Below, one piece after another: positions 1-11,100 of a DNA stretch of 64,000 nucleotides. The position numbers were made by a program, and so were the translations under genes. Under the pieces are notes generated by a model that made no database searches, had not been told where the DNA came from, and saw nothing but the letters and a program-made list of their open reading frames with translations. This DNA is from Metridium senile (lineage: Eukaryota > Cnidaria > Anthozoa > Actiniaria > Metridiidae), in NCBI GenBank assembly GCA_949775045.1, contig OX459096.1, forward strand, positions 45,044,379 through 45,108,378, read 5' to 3'. The stretch's first letter is position 1; each line of letters opens with the position of its first letter.

Positions 1-92
1 GGAGCGAAAGAATTAAAGAAAATACAGGTTAACAGCGTTTATTCTGCATGTACAAACCAGGGGTACAAACACGAAGGTTTTGAATTACGTAC

Positions 93-179
93 CTTGTCAA
101 ACCCCAGTCCTGCAAGAATACGCTTATTTTCTGCGATGTTTTTCGCTCTTTGCTTCTCATAATCACTCATGAAACTCAT
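93..179 (-). CDS. First coding exon of a WDR76-like gene (partial, runs off the left edge)
   Basis: Read on the minus strand, an ATG at 179 opens 29 codons (MSFMSDYEKQRAKNIAENKR, then ILAGLGFDK) and ends at AAG followed by a consensus donor GTACGT (GT at 92-91), so the exon ends in phase 0 and the gene continues left of base 1. The pattern YE-x-x-R-x-K-N-I-x-E-N-x-x-x-L-x-x-L-G resembles the short conserved segment that precedes the WD40 repeats in WDR76-type proteins, which are nuclear DNA-damage-binding factors; I matched this from memory of the family. The same short motif also occurs in other, uncharacterised nuclear proteins. A second in-frame ATG at codon 4 (MSDYEK) is an equally good start. 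The exon/donor is well supported; the family name is moderate. No WD repeats are visible because they would lie outside the window. Confidence 0.5.
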
Positions 180-420
180 GTTGCTTTTCAAGAAAAAAGG
201 TATAAGTTTTCAAAAACTTTCTGAGTATTAAAACTTCAACAACTTGCAAGAAGAAGCACATGGAAATCGGAATGCTGTCAAATACTCGGAAATAAGGTAT
301 TCTGATTGGTTTATTCATACTTGATGTTGATTGGCTCATTTTTAGTTCGGGAAAAACCGGAACTAGATCGGAAAAATATTAGCTAACTTTCGAATTCGAT
401 ATAGATTTATAGATTCTCGT
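180..420 (-). promoter_or_regulatory. Probable promoter region of the WDR76-like gene
   Basis: This is the sequence immediately upstream of the minus-strand first exon at 93-179. It holds an ETS-type core (ACCGGAACT near 356-364) beside GTTCGGGAAAAAC, and a TGATTGG/CCAATCA-type box near 303-309 with a related TTGATTGG near 327. No convincing TATA box was seen. ETS and CCAAT boxes close to a start are typical of housekeeping promoters, but the assignment rests only on position and these short matches. Confidence 0.3.
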
Positions 421-452
421 TATTGATAAAACATATACTTATATGAATCAAT

Positions 453-2350
453 AAGTAGCTCAAGGGAAACAATAAGTACTGCTTTGCTTATTTTAAAAAT
501 CTCTAACAATAATATGTATTTTATCAGTTTATTAATTTGCAACTCTGACTGCCTTTTTGCTGCGAACTGATTCCCCGATTCCTCGAACTGATTCCCCGCC
601 GAAACGGTCATGTTTCCTGCATGATTCGAATATGTTTGAGTATGGCAGTAGAGAAATATATAGACTAGTTTTGTGTTTACACAAGAGTGAGCTTGGGCTA
701 CCTGTGGTATTACAAATTGATCTCACTAGTGTCATTTATGGGACCAGACTATATAAAACAGTACTGTTTTATATAGTCTGGTCCCATAAATGACACAAGG
801 ATTCTGTTGCATATTTATTGATCAAATAATAATAATCAGAATGATGGTTTATTTAGTATCTCACCCATCTATACATCCAAGACTAACTGTCTACGCTTTA
901 TAAAATATGTACAATAAGGTACAATCAAAAAAGTATTTTGGGAACAAATTTGGAAGACCTTTGATTTTTCGTTAGAAAGCTGAGAAGGGTCTGGGTAAGA
1001 GAATGGGAAGATAAATGCTTTAGTTTCTAACAACCGCTGACAAAGGCACAGCACAGACTCTGGGCGCGAAAGAAGGTCACGTGGTCCCTAAAGTTATCAC
1101 TGTTTGAAAATTGATATCTCAGTTGTCTAGACTGAACTAGACTCATTATCATTGCTTTTGCTATTTCCTTATTTTTCCCAATTTAGTCTCTGTAGTATCT
1201 AGAATTTCACCGTTTGGATCAACAGTATAATTAATGTTTGAAACGGATCACAGAAAAGACATGGAGATTGCAAACGAGTTTAATTAATGTATTAATGTAA
1301 CGAGGTTATTGTATTATTAATATTATTCCGGTCCTTTTGAGTGCGTTGCAAGAGTGCATGCGGAATAATTGTTTTGCTTGTTGTATCTGATTCATGACAT
1401 TTGCGGCATCATGGCGTCATACTAGACCTACTTGTATTCTATAAAATACTTAGTGTACGTTCAGTACTAATCTCAAAAAGGAATAAAAAGATCTGAATAA
1501 TAAACAAAATATTCGTTATTAAAGCATTCCGGTACTTGTAGTAAAATGACGCTATATGTCATTCAAGTAAAGTAAAGTAACCTTATTTAACGTCGGTAAC
1601 TCGTGACAGTCATAGACTGATAAACTTGAGACCGACGTACATTTTTATTACAATATCCTATTCATGACTTGCATGATTGTTTGGCTTGCAGTCCATGTAG
1701 TCCCTTCTATTCTGGGAGTGATTGATATAAGACCATCAGGTTATCGGTGATTGGTCCAGTGTTCTATCATCAGCTTATCACTTTTCTGATTTGATCAATT
1801 ATTCCTTAAATAACGATGTTTAAAACTGTGACAGTCGCTAGATGTGCCATGTGATATACTTGTAATAAACTATAAACCAAGCTATAACATGAGTTAACAT
1901 TCTAATCGCCACAGGGCGATCAGATCATCTTATTCTTCTACTGTTTGAAATGGATTTCAGTGCGATGTGTTATACAGAAGCATCGAGGATCCAACAAAGA
2001 TTGTTCGAGGTGACTGATTATTCCAGCTATTTAGGTAGTACTTGAAAATATCAGTTGAAGAAGCGTTCCACAGGAAATCAGTACTCAGAGAACGTGCCAA
2101 CGTATGGCGATATTCATTTTTTAATGATTTTGACCTAACCTTAAGAAAACAGTAAACGAATGTCGTTCGCTATGGGTCATCGCGCCATTTATGTTGACGT
2201 AAACCTACACAACACGCGAGATTTATATACGCGGTCTGGCTCTGTGATTAATTGACAGCAAATAAAATATATAAAGACAATGCCGTGATAATGGTACTTA
2301 CTGACGTTTAGGACGTTGGTTTGAAGTGCTGTTCTCGTTTTTGCCGTTAA
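453..2350. other. Intergenic, no gene seen
   Basis: Short ORFs here are below 80 codons and have no recognisable domain or splice context. The only clear structure is the 68-bp perfect palindrome at 729-796. A short repeated phrase, CTGATTCCCCG, occurs twice at about 568-600. Confidence 0.6.
729..796. repeat. 68-bp perfect palindrome
   Basis: The left half (729-762) is the exact reverse complement of the right half (763-796), centred on ACAGTACTGT with no loop. The match stops sharply outside 729 and 796. The outer ends read GTGTCATTTATGGG and CCCATAAATGACAC. I see no target-site duplication at its edges, so it may be a very short inverted-repeat element, or a recent inverted duplication. 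Confidence 0.85.
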
Positions 2351-2359
2351 CAACTCACC

Positions 2360-2452
2360 ATGACAACACACCACACCACACCACAGCGCATGACACCATA
2401 CCATACTAGACCAAAGCACACTAAACCACAGCACACCAAGTACACCACAAGT
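2360..2452. repeat. CACCA-rich low-complexity tract
   Basis: Degenerate array of CACCACACC, CATACCA and AGCACAC units, C/A-rich on the plus strand. ORFs across it on both strands are translations of simple sequence. Confidence 0.7.
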
Positions 2453-2563
2453 ACACAACATCACACCACACTGTATTCATTGTCCTTGAGATACAACACG
2501 ACATGTACACAACATCACACCACACTATATTCATTGTCCCTGAGATACAACACGACATGTACA
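2451..2563. repeat. 54-bp tandem duplication
   Basis: Two copies with a 54-bp period, the first starting GTACACAACATCACACCACA at 2451 and the second at 2505, differing at a few bases (CTGTATT against CTATATT; CCTTGAG against CCCTGAG). A third copy starts at 2559 but ends at once where the TIR element begins. Confidence 0.85.
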
Positions 2564-2565
2564 CG

Positions 2566-2743
2566 TTAGGGATGGATCAAGAAATTTGTCAGGGGGCCGG
2601 GTGTCCCATGCAATTAAAAATTAAGGGCTCTTTTAAAAGGTGTTAGGGGGTGTCCGGTCCCTAAATTGTGTAAATAAAATAGGGGCACTTGCGGCGCTAG
2701 GGGGTATCCAGTGCCTGAAGACACCCCCTAGATCCGACCCTAA
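2566..2743. mobile_element. Small non-autonomous element with terminal inverted repeats
   Basis: The left end TTAGGGATGGATC (2566-2578) and the right end GATCCGACCCTAA (2731-2743) are inverted repeats matching at 11 of 13 positions. The interior is G-rich, with repeated AGGGGGTGTCC/AGGGGGTATCC segments unlike the AT-rich flanks, and there is no coding capacity in 178 bp. No clear target duplication is seen beyond the terminal TTA/TAA. It is wedged between the 54-bp duplication and a pentanucleotide array, both of which may have grown at its borders. The superfamily is undetermined. Confidence 0.5.
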
Positions 2744-2754
2744 AACCATACTGC

Positions 2755-2873
2755 ACTGCACTGCACTGCACTGCACTGCACTGCACTGCACTGCACTGCA
2801 CTGCACTGCACTGCACTACACTACACTACACTACACTACACTACACTACACTACACTACACTACACTACACCA
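2755..2873. repeat. Pentanucleotide array, (CTGCA)n then (CTACA)n
   Basis: About a dozen CTGCA units switch cleanly to about a dozen CTACA units near 2817. The two blocks differ by a single G-to-A change propagated through the second block. The array is followed by GTGTAGTGTACTGTACTAC, a partial inverted echo of the repeat. Confidence 0.95.
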
Positions 2874-3064
2874 CTAGTGTAGTGTACTGTACTACATACG
2901 CAAGATATACAATGAAAAGAGATAGAGAAAACTCTTTTTATTTCGGTGTATGATAAATCGTTTCTTCATTCAAAAATCATTGATACATATTTTTCATAAT
3001 TGTCAAATCATTTTCATGTCAAAAAGCTTATTCAACATAAATCATTGCGTTTTAGGGCTTGCTT

Positions 3065-3185
3065 TTTGTCATGTAGCCTGAGAAAACAGACGTTGTTTCG
3101 CTCCTCGTCCCCCCGCGAAACTAACTTAGTTTCGCGGGGGGACGAGGAGCGAAACAACGTCTGTTTTCTCAGGCTATTTGTCATG
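3065..3185. mobile_element. Palindromic MITE, Mutator-like by its 9-bp target duplication
   Basis: The element at 3074-3176 (103 bp) consists of two perfectly complementary 51-bp arms around a single central C at 3125, starting TAGCCTGAGAAAACAG and ending in its complement. It is flanked by an exact 9-bp direct repeat, TTTGTCATG, at 3065-3073 and 3177-3185, which is a target-site duplication. A 9-bp duplication is characteristic of Mutator-like DNA transposons (known of that superfamily). It is G+C-rich in the arm centres, unlike its surroundings, and codes for nothing. The perfect arms suggest a young insertion or strong hairpin correction. Confidence 0.85.
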
Positions 3186-3779
3186 TAATAATTGTTGATA
3201 TTGATTAGTAATAATCACTTTAAACAGAGTCTCACCTGGCAACATAAGCTATTCAATCTAATGAAATAACCTCTCAAGAACCGAATCGGTTCATATGTGT
3301 AGAAGCACATATAAATGATCTCCCTTTTATCAATCTTAGGTACATCTTTCAACGGTTCATTTTAGTAGTAACTTACAGACCGAAGCCTCAAACTTTAGGG
3401 ACAATTTTTACTCATGTTCTTTTGTACTTACGGAAAAACAATCCCTAGTCACAGGGACGTTATTTCTTTAGTTTCTACAATGGAGGTACCACTGTGTATT
3501 TAGGCAAATGATCGAATACAATAATTGCACATTTATAATTAGACTTAAACCCAACAACTCTCTTAATAAATAACTTGAAGAACTATGCTTATGTTAAAAG
3601 TAACTACATTGACTAAATTAAAATTCTTCAGACAGAAATATTAGAAGTTCATTTGGCATGGTTTAAATGAAAGTCCACTAGCTACACAAGCACATCAGCA
3701 CAGCTACATGCCATGCATGTAAGTTGAAATGGGCAGAGAGAACATAGATGGAAATACTTCCATCGATTATTGATTGATG

Positions 3780-4168
3780 TTGACTAAATTTATACGTACT
3801 TGTTCGCTTGATTGATAGACTGATTTTTTTTGATTGACTGACTGATTGATTAACTGATTCATTGTGGATTGGTTGATTGATTAGTTGAGTGGCAATGATT
3901 GATTGATTGGTTGATTGATTGATTAACTGATTGATTGATTAGTTAAGTGATAATGACTGATTGGTTGATTGATTGATTAGTTGAGTGATTGATTGATTGA
4001 TTGATTGGTTGATTACTGAGTTGAATGATAATGATTGATTGGTTGGTTGATTGATTGATTAGTTGAGTGATAATGATTGGTTGGTTGATTGATTAGTTGA
4101 GTGACAATGATTGATTGATTGATTGATTGGTTGGTTGATTGATTGATTAGTTGAGTGATAAAGATTGG

Positions 4169-4206
<38 letters not shown>

Positions 4207-4445
4207 ACTGAGTTGAATGATAATGATTGATTGGTTGGTTGATTGATTGATTAGTTGAGTGACAATGATTGATTGATTGGTTGGTTGATTGATTATTTGA
4301 GTGATAATGATTGATTGATTGGTTGGTTGATTGATTAGTTGAGTGACAATGATTGATTGATTGGTTGGTTGATTGATTATTTGAGTGATAATGATTGATT
4401 GGTTGGTTGGTTGGTTGATTGATTGATTAGTTAAGTGATGATGGT
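3780..4445. repeat. Large GATT-based microsatellite with higher-order structure
   Basis: More than 600 bp of (GATT)n with regular interruptions TAGTTGAGTGA(T/C)AATGATTG and TGGTTGGTTGATTG, which recur about every 40-60 bp. It is therefore a minisatellite built on a tetranucleotide repeat. No ORF or spacer structure. It lies 3' of Otx gene 1. Confidence 0.95.
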
Positions 4446-4449
4446 TGAT

Positions 4450-4758
4450 TAACTAGTGAGTTTCAGTGTTGGTCGGTTTGTTGATGGATGGATGGATGAA
4501 TGAGACGCCAATTGATTCAAGAAAACAAAGACCAGTGTGCATGCAGGTTAGCATGCAGAGCGCTATTCTGTGCTTGGGTAACTAGTTAGACTATATAAGT
4601 ATTTCAAATTTGTGATATATTTAGTTGATAATTCCAAAGCATCAAGCTTTCCGATGATCGATCTGTTGATTCAAAGATGTAAAACAGTTTTTACAGTAAT
4701 TGGTATAATATTATATACATATATTTCTTGTGTTATCTATATATTTCAATTGCATTAG
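4450..4758. other. 3' flank of Otx gene 1
   Basis: Downstream of the gene 1 stop codon on the minus strand, presumably 3' UTR then flank. I found no AATAAA or ATTAAA signal in the minus-strand sequence from 4758 down to about 4500, so the 3' end may be further down, across the GATT array, or use a variant signal. Confidence 0.4.
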
Positions 4759-5187
4759 TTATATCATAGCTGACGAGTAATAGTTCGGTGGCCCACTAGC
4801 ATTTCCTGACATGTTACTATTCATAGCACCATTGTTATTATTGCCCATATAAGGATAATCCTGCGAAGGATGATGATACGCTGACGGTGGGGGGTGGGGT
4901 GGAATAAACCTTGGTCCTGATCCACCTACTGCGCATGCTCCATTCATAACATTACCCATCATGCCATTCATGTTTGGCGGTGGCTGATAGGTAGACCGTG
5001 GCATTCTTGACATATCTTGTTGTTGCCATGGGTTACTATTGATGTAGTGGTTTGTAACGGGTGGTGAAGGTGTTTTAGTGGGTTGCGGTTCTGGTGATGG
5101 TGATTTTCGTTTTGCAGGTTTTGGTGAAGTCTTGGATTGACCTTTGTTAATTTGACGAAGTTTCGCTCGTCGGTTTTTGAACCATAC
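4759..5187 (-). CDS. otx: Otx gene 1, terminal coding exon
   Basis: Starts after the acceptor ...TTATTTCAAAAG (AG at 5189-5188) with GTA TGG TTC, that is homeodomain residues 47-60 ([14 protein letters not shown]), and reads 142 codons to TAA at 4761-4759. The tail contains [23 protein letters not shown] and ends NYYSSAMI. The open frame upstream of 5187 is intron read-through and not coding. The acceptor has only a modest pyrimidine tract. Confidence 0.93.
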   Translation of the reverse strand, partial: VWFKNRRAKLRQINKGQSKTSPKPAKRKSPSPEPQPTKTPSPPVTNHYINSNPWQQQDMSRMPRSTYQPPPNMNGMMGNVMNGACAVGGSGPRFIPPHPPPSAYHHPSQDYPYMGNNNNGAMNSNMSGNASGPPNYYSSAMI

Positions 5188-8100
5188 CTTTTGAAATAAC
5201 AACAACAAGATCAGGAATAGAAAAAGGATTTGACAGAAATGATGAGAAATACTAACACAGTGACCAAATAAGAACGGCATGCAAGCAAGCAAACAAGCAA
5301 ACAATTAAAACAGAAATCAAGTACCCATAACCATACCACCATAACCACACCCATAACCCCTTTCGTCATGAAATTACCCATTGTGTTGGGCAACCATTTT
5401 AAATTAGATGTATAAACTTTCAATAAAAAAATGATTATGAGCAATAAACCCATTCAGAGTGGAGAAGGTAAATTAAGTTCAAAAGAGAAAATGAAAGGAA
5501 AAAAGAAGTGTGACTTCCCTTGTATTTCAACAAAGTCTAAAGATAAACTGGAACCGAACCTACCATTGTTATTAGAACAAAGAAAATAAAAAATAAATCT
5601 ATTGTGATAATGGTTGGCATATTAGCATCACAATACTATCACTTTGTAAACACTACGTTCACCTATTTGAACGATAAAATAAGCACATGACCAATAAACT
5701 ATGTTTGACTAAAAATACTGACTACATAAAGCTTGATAACAAACTGACCTTGATAAATTACGTGTACTGATATACTTCAATAAAGTTAGTCACCAAAAAC
5801 CTACAAAGCCGTGCCTGACCGGGTAGGATCATGGCCGAAATACGTTTTCTCGTGTAAATACTTTTGTAATTCATCAAATACTTTACAGCAAGTCGACAAA
5901 TAAACCCTGATACACATCGATACTTCTTCTAGCTAGCGATTGCAAATGCTCATATAAGGTTAAACTGTGGCTGGTAAAAAATCAGTTCTAATTCATGGAT
6001 GGTTATTAGAACATGACGAAACATGTAAAATGGTATCTACCAATAATTCTTGTCGGTCGCAGCTTCAAATCTTTGATGTGACTAATTTTAATGAAAGAGG
6101 TTTACTTTTGATAAAAAGACAGCAACTATGAGATATATGAGCGACAAATTATCAATATTTGCAGCCATAGTACGTTTGTACATTGTACCATTTATGAAAA
6201 ACAAAAGAAAACGCAATAACTTATTATCAAAAACTTTGACCAAACAATGTACTGATTCCTTTTCAATTTCAAATCAGGAAAGGAGGATAATGCAGGACAG
6301 GGGAAATAACCAGGGATATTACACCATATACATGCATGCACCTGACCCATGACCACTTACAAGCATGCATTGCGTTGTATATTTTGATTTGAGTGTTATA
6401 ATTCATTCGCAGTCAGTCGTATTACGGAAAAACAAATAAAACAAATAGCTAAATGCTTTAGTAAGAGCGTAAATACCAACTCACATCGTAAAATATATCA
6501 AAATGTCTGAATGTGTGATTTTCATGGTCCACGGAATTCATTCTTTCGCGCGGTGCATGCCGGTAAGTGACTATGGGTCTTCAAAAGTACTGAACAAGCA
6601 TATTAAACTACGTTTCCGCCACTAAGCGATACTGACAGTTTAGCCTTGTAGAAAACTCTCTTACTGGACACCGTACCTGTACTCGTGATTCAGGGAGATT
6701 GATTTTGATTGCGACTTCTTCTCTCATGAAGATATCAGGATATCGTGTCTTTGCAAATAAATCTTCCAGTATCTCGAGTTGGTTTTTCGTGAATGTTGTT
6801 CTTTCCCTTCTTTGTTTTCTTGGTGGCCCTGGAAAAAGACACAAACAAATAACGTTTTAAAACTGTAAATTACTTTTCTAAACGAACGTAAAGACACTGA
6901 ATGCCTTTTTTCATGTTTTAGCTTTGAGTCTGTGCAAAAGTGTCAACTCAACGTAGATGAAAACAATCACTAGTCAGCCATGTTTACAAACAAAACTTCA
7001 GGAAAAGCAACGAGAGTCAGCTTCATTACATGTTCGATTGTAGAGGGCTTTGGAAATAGTCTTTTATAATCTCAAGTGCTTAAAAAGCATTCATGTTAAA
7101 ACAGTGAGCCAAGATTAGCGATGTGGGAGGTCTTATAACTAACAATTCACTGCAACCACGTTCTTGTCCTAATTTACTTGTAGTGATCTAGCAAGCGCAA
7201 AAAAAAAAAATACAAAACAACTAATACGAACAAGAGTCAGCTACTTGATTCAATTCGGTGCATATTGGGCTTGAATGTATATCAAATCCAGCAAGCGGTA
7301 GTTACAAATGCAGTTTTATTAACGCTTGCATGTTTTAACGTTTGGCAAAACGTCCATAATCAAGCTCTAATTGCCTCACTCAGCTTGCAACTAGAAATCA
7401 CTAGAAATATATTCTTCTAATTGTGCGCAGGTCAGTTTCTGCAGTACGTAGTTAACTCTATAGAGAGTAATTTATCGATCCATTTGTCCTTGGTAGTTGT
7501 AAAGTTAATATCATGGCACTCGACAGCTTTCCTACGACACACTTATAATGTACCAATAACGCTATTCAGTATGTTAATAGTATGTGATCTCTCCTGCAAT
7601 AAGGCTGTCACCTTCATCAAACAAGACTCTACTTACTTGTCGACGGTGTAATTGTTATGGGTATTTGATTTGACTTTGGATAGTTTGTATACATTTTTGA
7701 TAGGCGTCTTTCACAAGTTAACAATGTAAATCTCGATCTAGTCATGATTTTTCTTAAAATAAACACTCCTTGTTAAGCAAATAAAAGTGAAAATTGACTC
7801 CCTGGGAAGTCTCACGAGTTGTTTTACTTTCAATCAGGAAAAATAGACACCGTTGACTGAATAAACGTTTATTGTAAGGTCGATTGATTGACTAGTTACT
7901 GAAACTGAAGTGAAAAGACCTTCATCCAGTGATTGGGACTCCATGTTTGATGTCATACTTACTAAAGCATTGATTTAAAAGAGGAGTAACAAACGTGACT
8001 ATTTACAAGACACATATTTCGTTAAAGTACAGTTAGAAGAAAACGAAAAGAAAAAAACAAATAAAAGAAAAACGAAATAATCTAAAGTTTTAGCACTTTC

Positions 8101-11100
8101 CCCGCAAATTTTATCCAAATGTATATCCTAGCCTATTATTTCGAGAGGAACGAATTTGAGTGAGAACTGTAAATACTAAATCCTATTATGAGGGATACAG
8201 AATGATATAAATAATGAACGAGAAAAAGGAAAAAGACGAAAATCGTCAAAACCTGATATATTTTATGTTTGGTAAACTAATTCACCCATCATTAAAAAAG
8301 GCTAAAACCCATGGATGCTAATGATTAAGTCGTCTTTGTCCACAGCATATAAAGCTCCGTAAGCTTCGCATTAGCCATATTTAAGTCACAGGGAATGAAG
8401 GATATCCACGATGGATGTTTTTAAACTTATCAGTTCTTTTACTGTTTTTTTTTAATGTTTTTAATGGAAACTAGCGAGTAAACTAGTATAGGCTGCGTCG
8501 GTGTTTGATATAAATGATAGGCAATATAATGAACTTTGTAACACCGTAAAGATGTTGACTTAACTTTACTGACGTTTCGAGCTTTAGCCCTTCGTCGGAG
8601 GTTTTTACAAACTGAGCAGAATATGATGAAAAAAATAGAAAGAGTTTGATCTATCTACAATGACATGCGATCCTTTTTGGTTTTCTATGGAAAACAATAA
8701 CCTTCACCGCAACAACCAAACATCTTGAAAAAACTCCGCCCAGATCTCGGCAAGATTATCTGTGCTCACAATCGCTAAAAAAGCTGCACCTTGCCTTAAT
8801 ATAGATTGTCTGTTACAATACAAGATTACTACAATTATTCTATCAGTGAAGTTAGTTTTGTCTCTTGTCTCAAATTTGTTCGCCTGGCCACTGTAGAATG
8901 GTTGACGAAGCTAGAACATGTTTCCATTGAAACCGTTCAATAAAATATTTTTTTCTTGTTCTACTAAACAGCTATTATACTAAGACAGTAACTTATACTG
9001 TTGTTTTGGCAGCTTCTAGTTTGGATTAATGTAAAAACCATTAATTCTAACAAAGATAGTTGTACTAGCTATCATATAGAAACTTGTGATTGTACCCAAT
9101 GGCCAGTATTATATTTTCTTTCAGAGCTCTACTAGTTTTTGCCCAAAACGACACTATTTGAAGGTTTATAAAATCTGTTGTAGTATAAACCTTTAAATAG
9201 TTAACAAAAAACTCTAAACGACGTTTTTCTGTATGAAAGAAAATGATTTAAGTGTCACTCACGAAGCATCAAAATGGGAGAAGTTTAATTTATTGTTAAA
9301 ACTTTCATTTTTCTCAGTAGAAACGCTCCGTTTAGTAAGTAAAAATAATAATGATAGAATCGACTTCTTTTAGCTTCTTTTTGGCTTACGTGATTCTCAA
9401 ACAAAATATAAAATGAACAAGAAATCAATACAAATTCTAGAGATATAGCAGAGAATAACAACATGTGAAATAATATAATATATTCGAAAAGCAAAAAAAT
9501 GATATTTTTGCTTAGCGGGTTGGTCTTACAAACTAAACTGCAAATAACATGGAATATGATCATCATAGAAAACTCTTTTCGGACCGTAAAGCATATAAAA
9601 TCGTCACTCTAAAATGATATTTTTTCGAACATAAAAAGATTTATAACTCATGACACTGGACCATTTGTCATCCTTAACTGCATGGCACTAAATAAACTTC
9701 TTCTCATATAATTCTAAACTCCTTCCAGTGTACAATTCCAACAGATTTTCAGCTAAACAAATGATAGTTGGAGATGAGTTGTACCAAGTCTTGTGTGTGT
9801 GCTTCCTTTGTAGACACAATAAAAACATGATATCCATGTACCTAAAATAACACTTATAAATGGGGCGTGATAACTGCTATTATACAGGATTCAAAAAGAC
9901 CAGAATAAAGACCACAACAACAACTTTGCTATATGTACTTTTTGAAAGATTTGTACAAACACTCAAATAGCTCAAGGTTCGGTTTGAAAAGACTTTCCCT
10001 ATTAAAAGTTTCGTTTATAATATAAATACTGATTTTCAGTTTTGCACGACAAACTATTTCATTTTAAGACTTGGTTACTTGCAATTGAAGACGTGGAAAA
10101 CGAGTTACAACAAAACTACTAAAATGCCTTTTGAAAAAACTCTACAACAAAAACTTTATTTTCCTCGCCTGTTATGATAGTATTTTTGTTTTTTAATGAT
10201 AGCAATAACTAGTAAGAGATTTTCTCTGACAATGAGTCATTTAGAAAAGGAGGTTTTTTTCCAATACATACATCCTTTAATTAATTTTGTAATTCTTTTT
10301 AGGAAATCTTTAGATACATTATTGTATTATTTCCCTTTTATGAAAAGAAATCTAAACAAGCTTTGCCATCCATAAAGGGTTATTTTTTGCTAAAAGCATT
10401 TCTCGCTCTAGCTGTTCGTCTAACATAGCTAATTGTAGGGTTTCTTTGCAAATACAGCAATAAAAGGACATTTTCTAATGGCTTTTCTTTCTTTACTGAA
10501 AGCTAGTAACCCGAATCTGATTTTATTTATAACACTTGGGCTAACTGAAAGATCTTATCGTTGCAAATATAAAATAGGATGATGTCTTAAGTTCATAAAC
10601 TTTCAAAAAGATAGCAATAAATACAACAAAATGGATTTTAAAGAAACTCTAAAAACTGACGAAGTTAAAAAATTGCTAGCTTTCAATCATCCTCACAAGT
10701 TCGTTATTGCGCAGATCTTTTATTATGTCCTAAAACACTCCAAAATAATGATTTCAAAAAGGCATTGAACTTTTAAAATGCTTAGTTTTTATTGTGTGAA
10801 ATGCGTAGTTTTTATTGTGCATTGCTCACTTAGTATCTCAGTTTCTATGACTTGCTAATGCAAATGGATAGAATTAGCCTTCAATGTCAGTTTGATTGCT
10901 TAGTGTATCAAACATGGTAATGGCGTTTACCACACTTAAACCAACTACAAAACTACATATAAAAGAACAACTTACACCAAACTACAACACCAATCAACAC
11001 ACTTACAAAGGAACTTTTTAAACAAAGCATTTTTCTAAGAATGTACACTTTACATATTCTTGCATCAACAAGTCTGTTTGGTACCGTCTGTTTTAGTTAC

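Noticed and set aside
3780..4445. Possible CRISPR-like array
   Set aside because: Contiguous GATT-based tandem repeat with no unique spacers, in a eukaryotic gene neighbourhood.
6608..6676. Extension of the gene 1 homeodomain ORF beyond VQ ([12 protein letters not shown]..)
   Set aside because: This is intron read-through past a donor; the homeodomain continues correctly only by splicing to 5187.
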